Origin: Phorcysia thermohydrogeniphila
GTDB lineage: Bacteria > Aquificota > Aquificia > Desulfurobacteriales > Desulfurobacteriaceae
Length of the DNA stretch: 64,000 bases
NCBI RefSeq assembly: GCF_004339575.1
Contig: NZ_SMFV01000002.1
Span: forward strand, 124,001 to 188,000
Direction of reading: 5' to 3'
Below the pieces are notes generated by a model. That model was not told the DNA's origin and did no database searches. It was given only the letters and a program-made list of their open reading frames with translations. Made by a program: the position numbers and the translations under genes. The first letter of the stretch is position 1. Every line of letters begins with the position of its first letter. Positions 41,194 through 50,097 of this stretch are shown in pieces.

Positions 41194-42499
41194 CCCTTTT
41201 ATCCATAGGCTTAAGCTTTATCTCCTGTCCTAAGTATAGGCTAAAGCCGAAGCTTGTCGTGTAGCTTGTAATTATGGCCGCAGTCATCGGAATTACAACA
41301 TCTGCGTGGGTCATTTCCGTAATCATCACTATTGCCGCTAAGGGCGTTTTTGCTCCCGCTGCAAGCGCCGCTCCCATCCCTGCAAGGGTAAATGTAACTA
41401 TCTGGGCTGGGAAAAGGTGGCCAAAGATGTTTCCTATCGCTGCACCGATCAGAAGGTTGGGAAGGACAAGTCCTCCCGGAATGCCAAAAGAGAGGGTTAG
41501 ACTGGTTACGATTAGAACAACCACGACGATCAGGATGTCTGTCCATACGGGAAAGGGAATTTGGGCAAGTTTAGAAACGATACCCATGTGGGCCGGCGTT
41601 GAGAGGAAGTCTGTATCCTTAGTTAAAAGGTAGGTTAAGAGCAAAAAGGGTATCGCTAAGGATGCCCCAACTACAGGTCTTATCTTTGGTTCAAAGAACT
41701 TAGAGGAACAGGTTGCCGTGTGGAAGAGGAAGGTGTAGACGTAGGTGGTGAGGCTTATTGTGAGTCCCATTACGACTATGTAGGGAATGCTCGTTAAGTT
41801 CCACTCAGGCAGCTTGTCTAAGTGGATGAACGCACTTTCTCCGCGAAAGAAAGAGAATGTAAGGTAACTGACTATTGAGGCGATAATCATCGGTACGAAA
41901 GGACGGTAATCAAGGTTGTACATCTCCTCAAGTTCCATTGCAAAGATGGCACTGCCGAGGGGAGCTTTTAGGAGAGCTCCCGTAAAAGCGCCACCTCCAA
42001 TTAGGCCAAGGAGAGGCTTGTACTTCTTGCTGATTCCGTAGACTTTACCGAGCCACTCACCTAAGGCAACACCGATGAAGAAAGAGGGACCTTCCCTTCC
42101 GGCGATAAAACCTCCCGACAAAACTAAGGTTGATGTGACTAATTTTAGGAGAATCGTTTTAAGGGGAATGTATACCTTTGTTTTAAGGTGGATTATCGCG
42201 TAGCCTATTCCGGGCCCTCCTATCTTTGGATCAAGACTTGTAGCATATCCAACGATGAGGGAGACGAGGAGGGGGTAGAGAAGAAGCAGGGGAACGTTTT
42301 CCGTAAGGAGGGAGTTCAGGTTAACGATAATGATATCCATAAGGGAGGCAACGCCTCCCGTTACAATCCCTACTGCAAACGCAAAGGGTATCCACTTACC
42401 GAAGAAGTTGGAGATGGCAGAGATATCAAACCTGTGAGTTAAGTTTGTCCTTCCGCATCCCTTTACGTACTCTGGGAAGTACCTGAACTCTTCCTTCAA
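41177..42499 (-). CDS. ClC-family chloride channel/antiporter
   Basis: 440 residues, multi-helix membrane protein without CBS domains. ClC selectivity motifs are GREGPSFFIGVALGEWLG, GSAIFAMELEE and FGIPGGLVLPNLLIGAAIGN, with the first GPGIGYA region (GGPGIGYAI) at the N-terminal side. The position equivalent to the gating glutamate is the E of GREGP. It may be an H+/Cl- exchanger or a fluoride/chloride channel. A second ClC with CBS domains lies at 46.1-47.85 kb in the same string; the two are clearly different in sequence. Confidence 0.9.
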   Translation of the reverse strand: MKEEFRYFPEYVKGCGRTNLTHRFDISAISNFFGKWIPFAFAVGIVTGGVASLMDIIIVNLNSLLTENVPLLLLYPLLVSLIVGYATSLDPKIGGPGIGYAIIHLKTKVYIPLKTILLKLVTSTLVLSGGFIAGREGPSFFIGVALGEWLGKVYGISKKYKPLLGLIGGGAFTGALLKAPLGSAIFAMELEEMYNLDYRPFVPMIIASIVSYLTFSFFRGESAFIHLDKLPEWNLTSIPYIVVMGLTISLTTYVYTFLFHTATCSSKFFEPKIRPVVGASLAIPFLLLTYLLTKDTDFLSTPAHMGIVSKLAQIPFPVWTDILIVVVVLIVTSLTLSFGIPGGLVLPNLLIGAAIGNIFGHLFPAQIVTFTLAGMGAALAAGAKTPLAAIVMITEMTHADVVIPMTAAIITSYTTSFGFSLYLGQEIKLKPMDKRDEDRR

Positions 42500-42502
42500 C
42501 CT

Positions 42503-43411
42503 CTACCATCTCCAGAGCGTTTCCCTGATTCTACCGAAGAGTTTCTGGGCGAGCTCTAAGAGTTTCCTTACCCTTGCTTCTGTTGGCGGGTGAGTTGAGA
42601 AGAGGGCTGCTATTGCATCTCCTTTTAGTGGATTAACGATAAAGAGGTGGCTTGTTGCTGGGTTAACTTCGGACTTTGCTATTTCTGGTGGAATTCTGTA
42701 AGCGTATTCCTCAAGTTTTTTAAGGGCGCTTGCAAGTGCCTCAGGCTTACCTGAAATGATTCCTCCAGTTTCGTCAGCTTTGTATTCCCTTGCTCGGGAT
42801 ATGGCCATCTGAATCAGAACTGCAGCAATGGGAGCGAGAATTACCATTAGGATTAGCCCGATTGTTTCTGCTAAACCGTTTCCTTCTTCCTCGTCCCTGT
42901 TTCCGCCAAAGAGGAAGAACCACTGGGCCATGTTTGCAAGTGTTGTTATTGCACCGGCTATCGTTGCAGCGACTGCCTGAATGAGCGTATCCCTGTTCTT
43001 TATGTGGGCAATCTCGTGGGCAAGGACTCCCTCAAGCTCATCCTCGTTTAGGAGCTCCACAATCTTAGGTGTCACTACTACTACGCCGTTTTCAGGGTTC
43101 CTTCCGGTTGCAAAAGCGTTCGGGACGTCCATAGGAGCTATACCTACTTTTGGCTTAGGGATACCTGCGTTTTTAGCGAGCCTTTCAACCATTGCGTGAA
43201 GGTCTGGAGCTTCCTCCTCAGATAGGAGTCTCACGCCGTACATGGAAAGAACAATCTTATCTGAGAAGTACCAGCTTCCAAAGTTCATAATAGCTGCCAT
43301 GAAGAGGGCGATAATCATTCCGGCGTTTCCGCCGATGAGCTTACCGAAGACGAGGAGAATTCCTGTGAGAGCGCCGAGCAGTATCGTGGTTTTTAGGGTG
43401 TTCCAGTTCAT
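42503..43411 (-). CDS. htpX: HtpX-type membrane zinc metalloprotease
   Basis: 302 residues. Two N-terminal membrane helices (about 10-50), the catalytic HEIAHIKNRD motif (about residue 135), two further helices (about 147-205), and the third zinc ligand in REYKADETGG. HtpX degrades misfolded membrane proteins with FtsH. It lies 3 nt from the ClC gene and 22 nt after the NCS2 permease gene in the same leftward string. Confidence 0.95.
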   Translation of the reverse strand: MNWNTLKTTILLGALTGILLVFGKLIGGNAGMIIALFMAAIMNFGSWYFSDKIVLSMYGVRLLSEEEAPDLHAMVERLAKNAGIPKPKVGIAPMDVPNAFATGRNPENGVVVVTPKIVELLNEDELEGVLAHEIAHIKNRDTLIQAVAATIAGAITTLANMAQWFFLFGGNRDEEEGNGLAETIGLILMVILAPIAAVLIQMAISRAREYKADETGGIISGKPEALASALKKLEEYAYRIPPEIAKSEVNPATSHLFIVNPLKGDAIAALFSTHPPTEARVRKLLELAQKLFGRIRETLWRW

Positions 43412-43433
43412 CTATTTCCTCCCGAAGGGGTAT

Positions 43434-44735
43434 TTAGGCGAAGAATTTTGCCGTAAATATTACAGTAATTAAGATAAGAAGAGGATTTAAATCCTTCAAT
43501 CTTCCGGTTAGCACTTTTACTGCCGTGTAGGTTATGAATCCGAGTCCCATTCCGTCAGAGATGCTAAAGGTAAACGGTATCCCGATGAGTATCACGAATG
43601 CCGGAAGGGACTCTGAAGGGTCTTCCCAGTTTATTTTCCTTAGTGAGGCCATCATGAAAGCTCCAACGTATATAAGGACGGCAGAGGTTGCAAATTCTGG
43701 GATTGCCGATATTAGCGGGTAGAGGAAAAGTGAGAGTAGGAAAAGAATAGCTACTGTAATTGCTGTGATTCCCGTCCTACCGCCGGAGGCAATACCGCTG
43801 GAGCTCTCTATGTAAGTCGTTACAGTTGACGTCCCGAGTAGCCCGCCTACCGTTGTGCCGATGGCGTCTGAGGTTAGAGCTCTCCCGATTTTTTTGTCTG
43901 TAAGGGGTATCCCGAGCCTTGCAGAGAGGCCTGAAAGCGTTCCTACGGTGTCAAAAACGTCAACCAGCAGGAAAGCCACTATAACGGGAATTATGGCTCC
44001 GGTGAAGATGGAGTGAAAATCAAGCTGAAATGCGGCAGATGGCGATGGAAACCCAAAGAAGGTTTCGGGCAGTTGTGCTTTCCCGAAAACAAGGGCTAAA
44101 CCTTCCACAAAGATTATCCCTAAGAGGAGACTCCCTGAAATCCCTTTCTTTAGTAGCGTGGCTATTAGAATTAGCGAGAGAAGAGTTACTAAGGCTTCAA
44201 AGCTTTTAAGGTTTCCAAGTTTTACTAAGGTGTGGGGATCCTGAACGATGATTCCGCTGTTCTTTAACCCTATGAGTGCAATAAACAGTCCTATACCTGC
44301 AGAGATTCCGTAGGCTAAGGAGGGCGGGATAGCCTTGAAGAGAGCTCTCCTTGCGCCAAAGAAAGCCATTAGTAGGAATATAACTCCTTCCAAGAAAACT
44401 GCTGTTAGGGCTGTCTGCCACTTTATTCCCATCTGACCGCAGACGGTATAGGCAAAGTAGGCGTTAAGTCCCATTCCGGGAGCTAAAGCAAAGGGAAGTC
44501 CTGCGTAAATACCCATTACGAAAGTTGCAATCGCCGATGCGACGGCCGTCGCAAATATTACTCCTTCCTTGGGCATTCCTGTAGAGGAGAGGATTGCTGG
44601 GTTTACAACCAGTATGTAGGACATGGTGAAAAAGGTGGTGAGTCCGGCTACAAGTTCTTTCCTTAACTCCTTCCCAGCTTCCTGAGTATTTTTGTTTTCT
44701 TTATCCTGTAGTAGATTGGCCTGCCGTGGGGACAT
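43434..44735 (-). CDS. NCS2-family purine permease (AzgA-like)
   Basis: 433 residues from the ATG at 44735, which has GAGGG 4 nt upstream; a GTG at 44753 is the alternative. Multi-helix transporter with AzgA/xanthine permease signatures: LTTFFTMSYILVVNPAILSS, PGMGLNAYFAYTV, DVFDTVGTLSGLSARLG, and ALTSDAIGTTVGGLLGTSTV followed by TTYIESSSGI. The family takes up hypoxanthine, guanine or adenine with protons. Its 5' end overlaps mutL by 73 nt. Confidence 0.92.
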   Translation of the reverse strand: MSPRQANLLQDKENKNTQEAGKELRKELVAGLTTFFTMSYILVVNPAILSSTGMPKEGVIFATAVASAIATFVMGIYAGLPFALAPGMGLNAYFAYTVCGQMGIKWQTALTAVFLEGVIFLLMAFFGARRALFKAIPPSLAYGISAGIGLFIALIGLKNSGIIVQDPHTLVKLGNLKSFEALVTLLSLILIATLLKKGISGSLLLGIIFVEGLALVFGKAQLPETFFGFPSPSAAFQLDFHSIFTGAIIPVIVAFLLVDVFDTVGTLSGLSARLGIPLTDKKIGRALTSDAIGTTVGGLLGTSTVTTYIESSSGIASGGRTGITAITVAILFLLSLFLYPLISAIPEFATSAVLIYVGAFMMASLRKINWEDPSESLPAFVILIGIPFTFSISDGMGLGFITYTAVKVLTGRLKDLNPLLILITVIFTAKFFA

Positions 44736-46111
44736 ACTTCCCTCTCTGAACACTTTAAGTACCTGTTAAAGAGCTCCCTCACGTCATCAAAGTTTAGTGG
44801 GATATAGCCAGTCTTTAGAGCTCTCCTACAGGCAGTTTCAGCCACACTTTCTAATGGTTTCCCTTCAATTATATTTTCTACATCGCTAACCTCTAAAATC
44901 TCTGGAAGAGAGAGAATTCTTATTTCATCCCTTGAGACTTCAAAGCTGACATGGAGCTCTTTAAGCTTTTTAACAGCCTCCTTAGGGGCTTTCAGCTCTA
45001 ATGGGGGAACAAGTTGCTTTTGGCGAAGTTTTCCTTCCTTTAGCTCCTTTAGGAGCTCCTCGTAGTTGACCCTCTCGTGGACTAAGTGTTGGTCAAAAAA
45101 GTAGTAGTAGTCGCTGTCGTGGGCGATGATTACGGTTCCATCAGTTCCGAGGAGCTCTATAGGTGACCTGTACTCTACCTCCCTCTTTTCCCTGATAAAT
45201 GGTATTGACGGTAGGGAGACATTGCTCTTGAGTATTTCCTCAATCTCTTTAAGAACCTTTTTATCTTTTAGGAAAACCCTCTCCTTTGAAGGGGTAACGT
45301 TTACGTCCACCTCTTGGGGTGGAAGGTCAATGAAGAGGATGTAGTTCTTAACCCTTAGCTCTTCTAAGAGTTTCTCTATCTCTGACACTGTAACTGCTCT
45401 TCTGTTTACGAAAATGTAGGAGACTTTCTTCCTTTCGTCATCAAAGGCGCTTGTAAAGAGGAGCTTTACCCTTTCGGAAGTTGCGTAGTTAAAGTGTATA
45501 GACTCTCCAAAGAGCTGGCGAATCCTTTCCTTTAAGGAGGTTGCCGGTAGAGTCTCAGCGTCAATCCTAAAAGTTACCTCCGGGTGGCAGAGGGCAAAGG
45601 TTTTTACCGTTTGAATTAACCTCTTTTTCTCCCTTCCGTCAAAGGTCTTTTTCCTTACAGGCGTGTTAAAGAAAAGTGAGTTAACGATAACCGTTGTTCC
45701 GCCTGAAAATGGAATTGGTGAAAGGGAGAGAACTTTTCCACCTTTTACCTCTATCTTTCCTCCTATGTTCTCGTTTCTATACCTGCTCTTTATCTGCAGG
45801 TGGGAGACCTGAGATATTGCGTGGAGGGCTTCTCCTCTAAAGCCGTAAGTTTTTATCCTTTCAAGGTCTTCCGCCTTCTCTATCTTGCTGGTTGCGAACC
45901 TCTCAACGGCTAAGGGTAAGTCCTTGTAGGGTATTCCGATTCCGTTGTCAATTACCCGGAAGTTGAAAGGGTCGTCTATTTTCACGGTTACTTCTGTAGC
46001 CCCTGCGTCCAGAGCGTTTTCAATTAGCTCTTTCAGGACGGCAGAGGGCGATGAGGCTATTTGGCCGGAGGCGATTTTGAGTACTACCTCTTCGGGGAGT
46101 CTCTTTATCAT
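44663..46111 (-). CDS. mutL: DNA mismatch repair protein MutL, endonuclease type
   Basis: 482 residues, short for MutL because the linker is brief, as in Aquifex. The GHKL ATPase motifs ELIENALDAGAT, VIDNGIGIP, TYGFRGEALHAIS and SGGTTVIV are intact. The C-terminal endonuclease set is present: DQHLVHERVNYEE (DQHA-type motif with Leu for Ala), TACRRALKTG and CPHGRPIYY. It therefore probably nicks DNA itself and does not need MutH. mutS is not in the window. The start overlaps the ClC-CBS stop by 4 nt. Confidence 0.96.
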   Translation of the reverse strand: MIKRLPEEVVLKIASGQIASSPSAVLKELIENALDAGATEVTVKIDDPFNFRVIDNGIGIPYKDLPLAVERFATSKIEKAEDLERIKTYGFRGEALHAISQVSHLQIKSRYRNENIGGKIEVKGGKVLSLSPIPFSGGTTVIVNSLFFNTPVRKKTFDGREKKRLIQTVKTFALCHPEVTFRIDAETLPATSLKERIRQLFGESIHFNYATSERVKLLFTSAFDDERKKVSYIFVNRRAVTVSEIEKLLEELRVKNYILFIDLPPQEVDVNVTPSKERVFLKDKKVLKEIEEILKSNVSLPSIPFIREKREVEYRSPIELLGTDGTVIIAHDSDYYYFFDQHLVHERVNYEELLKELKEGKLRQKQLVPPLELKAPKEAVKKLKELHVSFEVSRDEIRILSLPEILEVSDVENIIEGKPLESVAETACRRALKTGYIPLNFDDVRELFNRYLKCSEREVCPHGRPIYYRIKKTKILRKLGRS

Positions 46112-47850
46112 GTTATGCCTTTTTTAATCAGGAATTTCCCTATGTCTGACCTTGAGATTATTCCTACGAGTTTCATCGTTTCAAAGTCACTTACGACGGG
46201 AGCTCTGCCAAAACCTTTTGATGTAAGTATCCTCATTACTTTCAGGAGCGTCCAGTCGGGAAGAACGCACTCAGGGTTGGGTGTCATTATCTCTTTTAGC
46301 TTAACCTCTTTTAACTTTTCTGGCTCTACTTTTAAGATGTCGGAAGTTGTAACGATTCCGACAACTTTTCCGTTAACCGTTATTGGAATTCCGGCTATGA
46401 ACTTCTCTGCCATAATTTCCTTTGCCTTTAGGGCGGTATCTTCGGGGGAGAGCGTTATGACGTCTTTTGTCATCACCTCTTTCACCTTGGCCGTTTCAAG
46501 AATGTAGGCCTTTAGCTCATCTTTGTGAAGGGGGGAGTCAATTCTTTTCTTAACTTGGCTCTCAAATATCGTTTTTTCATTTCCTGCTATTAGCTGGGCT
46601 AAAAGGAGCGATATAAGAGCCAGTGGGAGAATGTTGTACCCTTGGGTCATCTCGGCAACGAGGACAATCGTTGATAAGGGGGCACTGGCAACGGCCGTGA
46701 ATACGGAAATCATTCCAACGATAGTCATAACCCCTGTGTTAAAAACTGGCTCGCCGAAAAGAGCGTTAAGAACTTCTGAGAGGGCAGCCCCTGTAATGCC
46801 ACCTACAACGAGGGATGGGCCAAAAACACCGCCAGAGCCACCAGAGCCAAGGGTTAGGGAAAGGGCAAGTATAACGATGAAAATACTTAGGATTAATTCA
46901 CCGATTGAAAAGGGAGTCGCTTGATTGCTCATAAACATCTGTATCCATCCGTAGGAGTTCCCAATAGCTAAAGGCGTTATAAGGCCACAGATGCCGACGA
47001 AGAAACCGCCAACTGCAGGCTTTAAAATCGGGTGAACTTTTAGCTTTCTAAAAAAGTCTCGTAAGGTGAAGTAGGTCTTTACTAAGATTTTTGCAACCAC
47101 TGCAGAGACGATTCCTAAGAGAACAAATCCTGCAATGGTTTCTTTGGAAAAGTGGGGAAAGGGAACTTCGGTGTGAAAGAGGGGTTCAAAACCGATAACG
47201 CTTCCTGCAACTATATAGGCAACAATTGAGGCGACAAAGCCGGGTATCAAGGCTTCAACTTCAAAGTCCTCCTTATAGAAGACTTCGGCACTCAGAATTC
47301 CGCCGGCGAAGGGAGCTCTAAACATTGCCCCTATTCCGGCACCAAGGCCTGCCGCAAGGAGAATGTTTTGTTCCCTGGAGCTAAGCTTTAGTTTTGTTGC
47401 AATGCCTTTTCCTATACTGGCTCCGATAAGGGCCATGGGACCTTCCCTTCCGGAGGCCCCGCCGGAGCCTATGGTAATTGCAGAGGTTATGAGCTTCATT
47501 ACTGCCGTCTTAAATCCAACGGGAAGGTTGTGGTGGAATGCCCTTATTGCTGCATCCGTTCCAACTCCTGCAGATTCGGGTGAGAAGAAGTAGATGAGAA
47601 TGCCCGTTATGAGTCCACCCAAGGCTGTTACAAGCGGCAGGAGCCACTTGTGTTCCATGTAGAAGTTGTAATCAGGTGTTCCCCCTTCCCCTGAAGGCTT
47701 TGGTGGGGTATAGCCGACAATTTCTGTTAAGAAGAAGTGGGTTGAGAGCTCTAAGGTTTTTATGAAGGCTATAGTAAACAGCCCTGCAACGATTCCAACT
47801 ATTATTGAGAGGAAGAGAATCCTTCGGACTTCTAGCCTTTCGTAAATCAT
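46108..47850 (-). CDS. ClC-family chloride channel with C-terminal CBS pair
   Basis: 580 residues. Residues about 10-430 are the ClC membrane domain with GSGGASGREGPMALIGASIG, GAMFRAPFAGGILSAEV and GSGGSGGVFGPSLVVGGITG. Residues about 455-575 are two CBS repeats (KVKEVMTKDVITLSPEDTAL, EIMTPNPECVLPDWTLLKVM), which in the family bind adenine nucleotides and regulate gating. It is the first gene of the leftward string down to ftsY. Confidence 0.93.
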   Translation of the reverse strand: MIYERLEVRRILFLSIIVGIVAGLFTIAFIKTLELSTHFFLTEIVGYTPPKPSGEGGTPDYNFYMEHKWLLPLVTALGGLITGILIYFFSPESAGVGTDAAIRAFHHNLPVGFKTAVMKLITSAITIGSGGASGREGPMALIGASIGKGIATKLKLSSREQNILLAAGLGAGIGAMFRAPFAGGILSAEVFYKEDFEVEALIPGFVASIVAYIVAGSVIGFEPLFHTEVPFPHFSKETIAGFVLLGIVSAVVAKILVKTYFTLRDFFRKLKVHPILKPAVGGFFVGICGLITPLAIGNSYGWIQMFMSNQATPFSIGELILSIFIVILALSLTLGSGGSGGVFGPSLVVGGITGAALSEVLNALFGEPVFNTGVMTIVGMISVFTAVASAPLSTIVLVAEMTQGYNILPLALISLLLAQLIAGNEKTIFESQVKKRIDSPLHKDELKAYILETAKVKEVMTKDVITLSPEDTALKAKEIMAEKFIAGIPITVNGKVVGIVTTSDILKVEPEKLKEVKLKEIMTPNPECVLPDWTLLKVMRILTSKGFGRAPVVSDFETMKLVGIISRSDIGKFLIKKGIT

Positions 47851-47932
47851 GATATTGGAATTTTACATCTTGGCCGTGGAAATGAAATAATTGTTAGAGA
47901 GGAGGAAACTGTCTCTTAAAAAAGAGGTTTAG

Positions 47933-47980
47933 TTGACTTCAAATGTCTTTTGACATAATTTAAAAATAGAGGCGTATAAA
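47933..47980 (+). promoter_or_regulatory. candidate promoter of the DUF505-like gene
   Basis: Two overlapping options: TTGACT (47933-47938) with TAATTT (47956-47961), spacer 17; or a consensus TTGACA (47950-47955) with TATAAA (47975-47980), spacer 19. Both lie in the 150 bp gap before the ATG at 48002, which has GAGGAGGGA just upstream. Confidence 0.45.
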
Positions 47981-48001
47981 TTCTAAACCGAGGAGGGAGA
48001 A

Positions 48002-49945
48002 ATGGTAATTAGGAAGGAACACGCCCTTGCTCTTTTAAGAGTTAGAGAGGAGGAGCTGAACAACGCACCGGCATGTCAGCTCTTTATGAAAAGTGAGGAG
48101 CCTCCATACTTAGAGCTTGAGAGGATGAACCTTTTGAGGATGGTAAGGCCTTTAGAATACTCCCTTACCTACTGGGGAAGAGCTCTCGCAAACATCATTG
48201 ATGAGATGGTTAGCAAGGGACTCATAGAGCATCCTTCAAAGTGGGACGAGGACTTTAGATGGCTTGGCTCTGAAGTTATCATGATGATTGAAACCGCCAT
48301 TGAAAACGGGGATGTTCCGGGACCACTTACAGAAGAAGAGCTAAAGAAGAGGGGATTTGTTGAAGAGAAGAAAGTAGAAAAGAAAGGAACAGTAGTTGTT
48401 ATCAACCAGTACGCGAAGGACGTTTACGATATCTTCAAAAATGCCCACCCAAGGCTGATTATAGACAGGGAGCTCTGCCAGTACATCAAGGAGATGCCTG
48501 CAGGACCAGCAGAATCCTCAATGCTTCCAGCTGGCGGCAGGTTCCCGATACTCATGGGAGCTATGAGGCTTCTTGCGTTCTCCGTTCCAACTTCAGACGT
48601 GTACGCCCTAACAGCCCTTGGTCAGGAGATAAAGAAGGCCTGCGAGTGCCTTGCGCCGACCTATGAAACTGTTATCTCCGAGGACATAATGGACTCCCTT
48701 GCCCGTGTAATAGATGAGGGAGTTGAGGCTCTGACCGACGAGGAAAAAGAAGTCCTTATGGCACTTGCTTACATAGACGGTGAGGGTAACATCCTTCCTG
48801 CCGGTGAGCACCTCCTTGAAGCCTACAGGATATGGAAGGAGAGGTGCTTTAGGCCTGTTAAGTCCATCAACGTTGAAATTCTTGATGCAGAACTCCTTAA
48901 GGCCATCCGTGAGGTCTGGAAGCACCACGAAAGCGATCCGTCAGTTATGCCTACAGTAGACGAACTCGTCCACTACATGTTCTACAAGCCCCTTAAGGAC
49001 TACAAGCACCTCATCCAGCACTACGGAAGGAGGCTCTACCAAGATTTAGGCTACCAGAAGAAAGAAGAGATTATGAAGAAGTTCTCAGAGGTAAAAACTG
49101 CCGAGGAGCTCTTTAAGAGTTTCTACGAAAAGGGCAACAAGTGGTACGAGAAGATGTACGATATCGTTCAGGAATCTCTTTACACTTTAGAGTCCTTTAA
49201 CCTGATAAGGGCTGAAGAGAAAGAAGGAAAGAAGGTTCACTACCTCACCGAGTACGGTGAAAAGGTTCTTGAGGATATGGAAAAGCGCGGTATAAGGGAA
49301 ATTCCTGCCGTTGCTGTTAAGGCGATTACCCTTACAAACAAAGAGTTTGCATCTCCAAACGTTGACTGGTACAGAAAGGCCGTTGATGCCCAGCTTGTTG
49401 GCGGTGGTGAAGCCACCGAAGCCGGTAAGATGTACGCTCAGATGGCCTATGAAATAAGGAGGCTGCCCCACATCACCCGCTTTGAGCTTCAGGTTCTCCA
49501 CAAGATACCCGAAAGGGGCTTCTTCGTGAAGGACGTTTACGAACAGTTTGATGAAACTTGGAAGGAGGAAGTTGAGTACGCCCTCAACAAGCTTGAGGCT
49601 CGTGGCTACATAGACATTCTCCAGAACGAGGCTATCGTTCTAACCGAGGCAGGAAAGCTCATAAAGAGGGCACTTTCTGGAACTCCTGAAGGTTTTGCAA
49701 ACCCAATTACGCCGCTTGCAGTAAGGGTTCTGGAGGCTCTGAGAAAAGTAGGAACCCTCTATGAGAAGGAGAAAAAGGTGAGGGTTCTGCCTAAGAACTT
49801 TGCCGAGGCTATGAAGCTTTCCGGCCTTGACCCTGAGTCCTTTGAGAAGGAGCTTATCGTTCTAAGGGCTTCTAACCTAATCGGTAAGAACAGCATCAAC
49901 GAGGCCGGTCTCCTCATCTTAGAGGCTCTTGAGAAGCTCAACTAA
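48002..49945 (+). CDS. DUF505-like protein of unknown function
   Basis: 647 residues, soluble, rich in Glu/Lys/Leu. It appears to contain several winged-helix-like units with the pattern ALxxLxxxGYIxxxxxxxLTEAGK (e.g. ALNKLEARGYIDILQNEAIV then LTEAGKLIK, and ESFNLIRAEEKEGKKVHYLT). The length and opening (RKEHALALLRVREEELNNAP) suggest the DUF505 family of thermophiles; I am only moderately sure of that name. It is monocistronic between its own promoter and a strong terminator, which often marks abundant proteins. No function is known to me. Confidence 0.6.
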   Translation: MVIRKEHALALLRVREEELNNAPACQLFMKSEEPPYLELERMNLLRMVRPLEYSLTYWGRALANIIDEMVSKGLIEHPSKWDEDFRWLGSEVIMMIETAIENGDVPGPLTEEELKKRGFVEEKKVEKKGTVVVINQYAKDVYDIFKNAHPRLIIDRELCQYIKEMPAGPAESSMLPAGGRFPILMGAMRLLAFSVPTSDVYALTALGQEIKKACECLAPTYETVISEDIMDSLARVIDEGVEALTDEEKEVLMALAYIDGEGNILPAGEHLLEAYRIWKERCFRPVKSINVEILDAELLKAIREVWKHHESDPSVMPTVDELVHYMFYKPLKDYKHLIQHYGRRLYQDLGYQKKEEIMKKFSEVKTAEELFKSFYEKGNKWYEKMYDIVQESLYTLESFNLIRAEEKEGKKVHYLTEYGEKVLEDMEKRGIREIPAVAVKAITLTNKEFASPNVDWYRKAVDAQLVGGGEATEAGKMYAQMAYEIRRLPHITRFELQVLHKIPERGFFVKDVYEQFDETWKEEVEYALNKLEARGYIDILQNEAIVLTEAGKLIKRALSGTPEGFANPITPLAVRVLEALRKVGTLYEKEKKVRVLPKNFAEAMKLSGLDPESFEKELIVLRASNLIGKNSINEAGLLILEALEKLN

Positions 49946-49974
49946 ACTAAAACTGCTGCTTTAGAGTTAGAGTT

Positions 49975-50003
49975 GGGGGGCTCTGCCCCCTTTATTTTTT
50001 TTT
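49975..50003 (+). terminator. rho-independent terminator after the DUF505-like gene
   Basis: GGGGGC (49976-49981), loop TCT, GCCCCC (49985-49990), followed by TTTATTTTTTTTTAT. A textbook hairpin plus U-tract 30 nt after the stop codon. Confidence 0.88.
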
Positions 50004-50010
50004 ATGGGGG

Positions 50011-50038
50011 TTGCAAGTTTGTAGAAAAAATTTATATT
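50011..50038 (+). promoter_or_regulatory. candidate promoter of the NIT-domain gene
   Basis: TTGCAA (50011-50016) and TATATT (50033-50038) with a 16 nt spacer, immediately after the preceding terminator and 60 nt before the ATG. AGGGAGGT precedes the start. Confidence 0.5.
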
Positions 50039-50097
50039 AAATTCCCCTAATCTTCGTTTAATATTTAATCTACAAAAACTCATACAGGGAGGTAACA

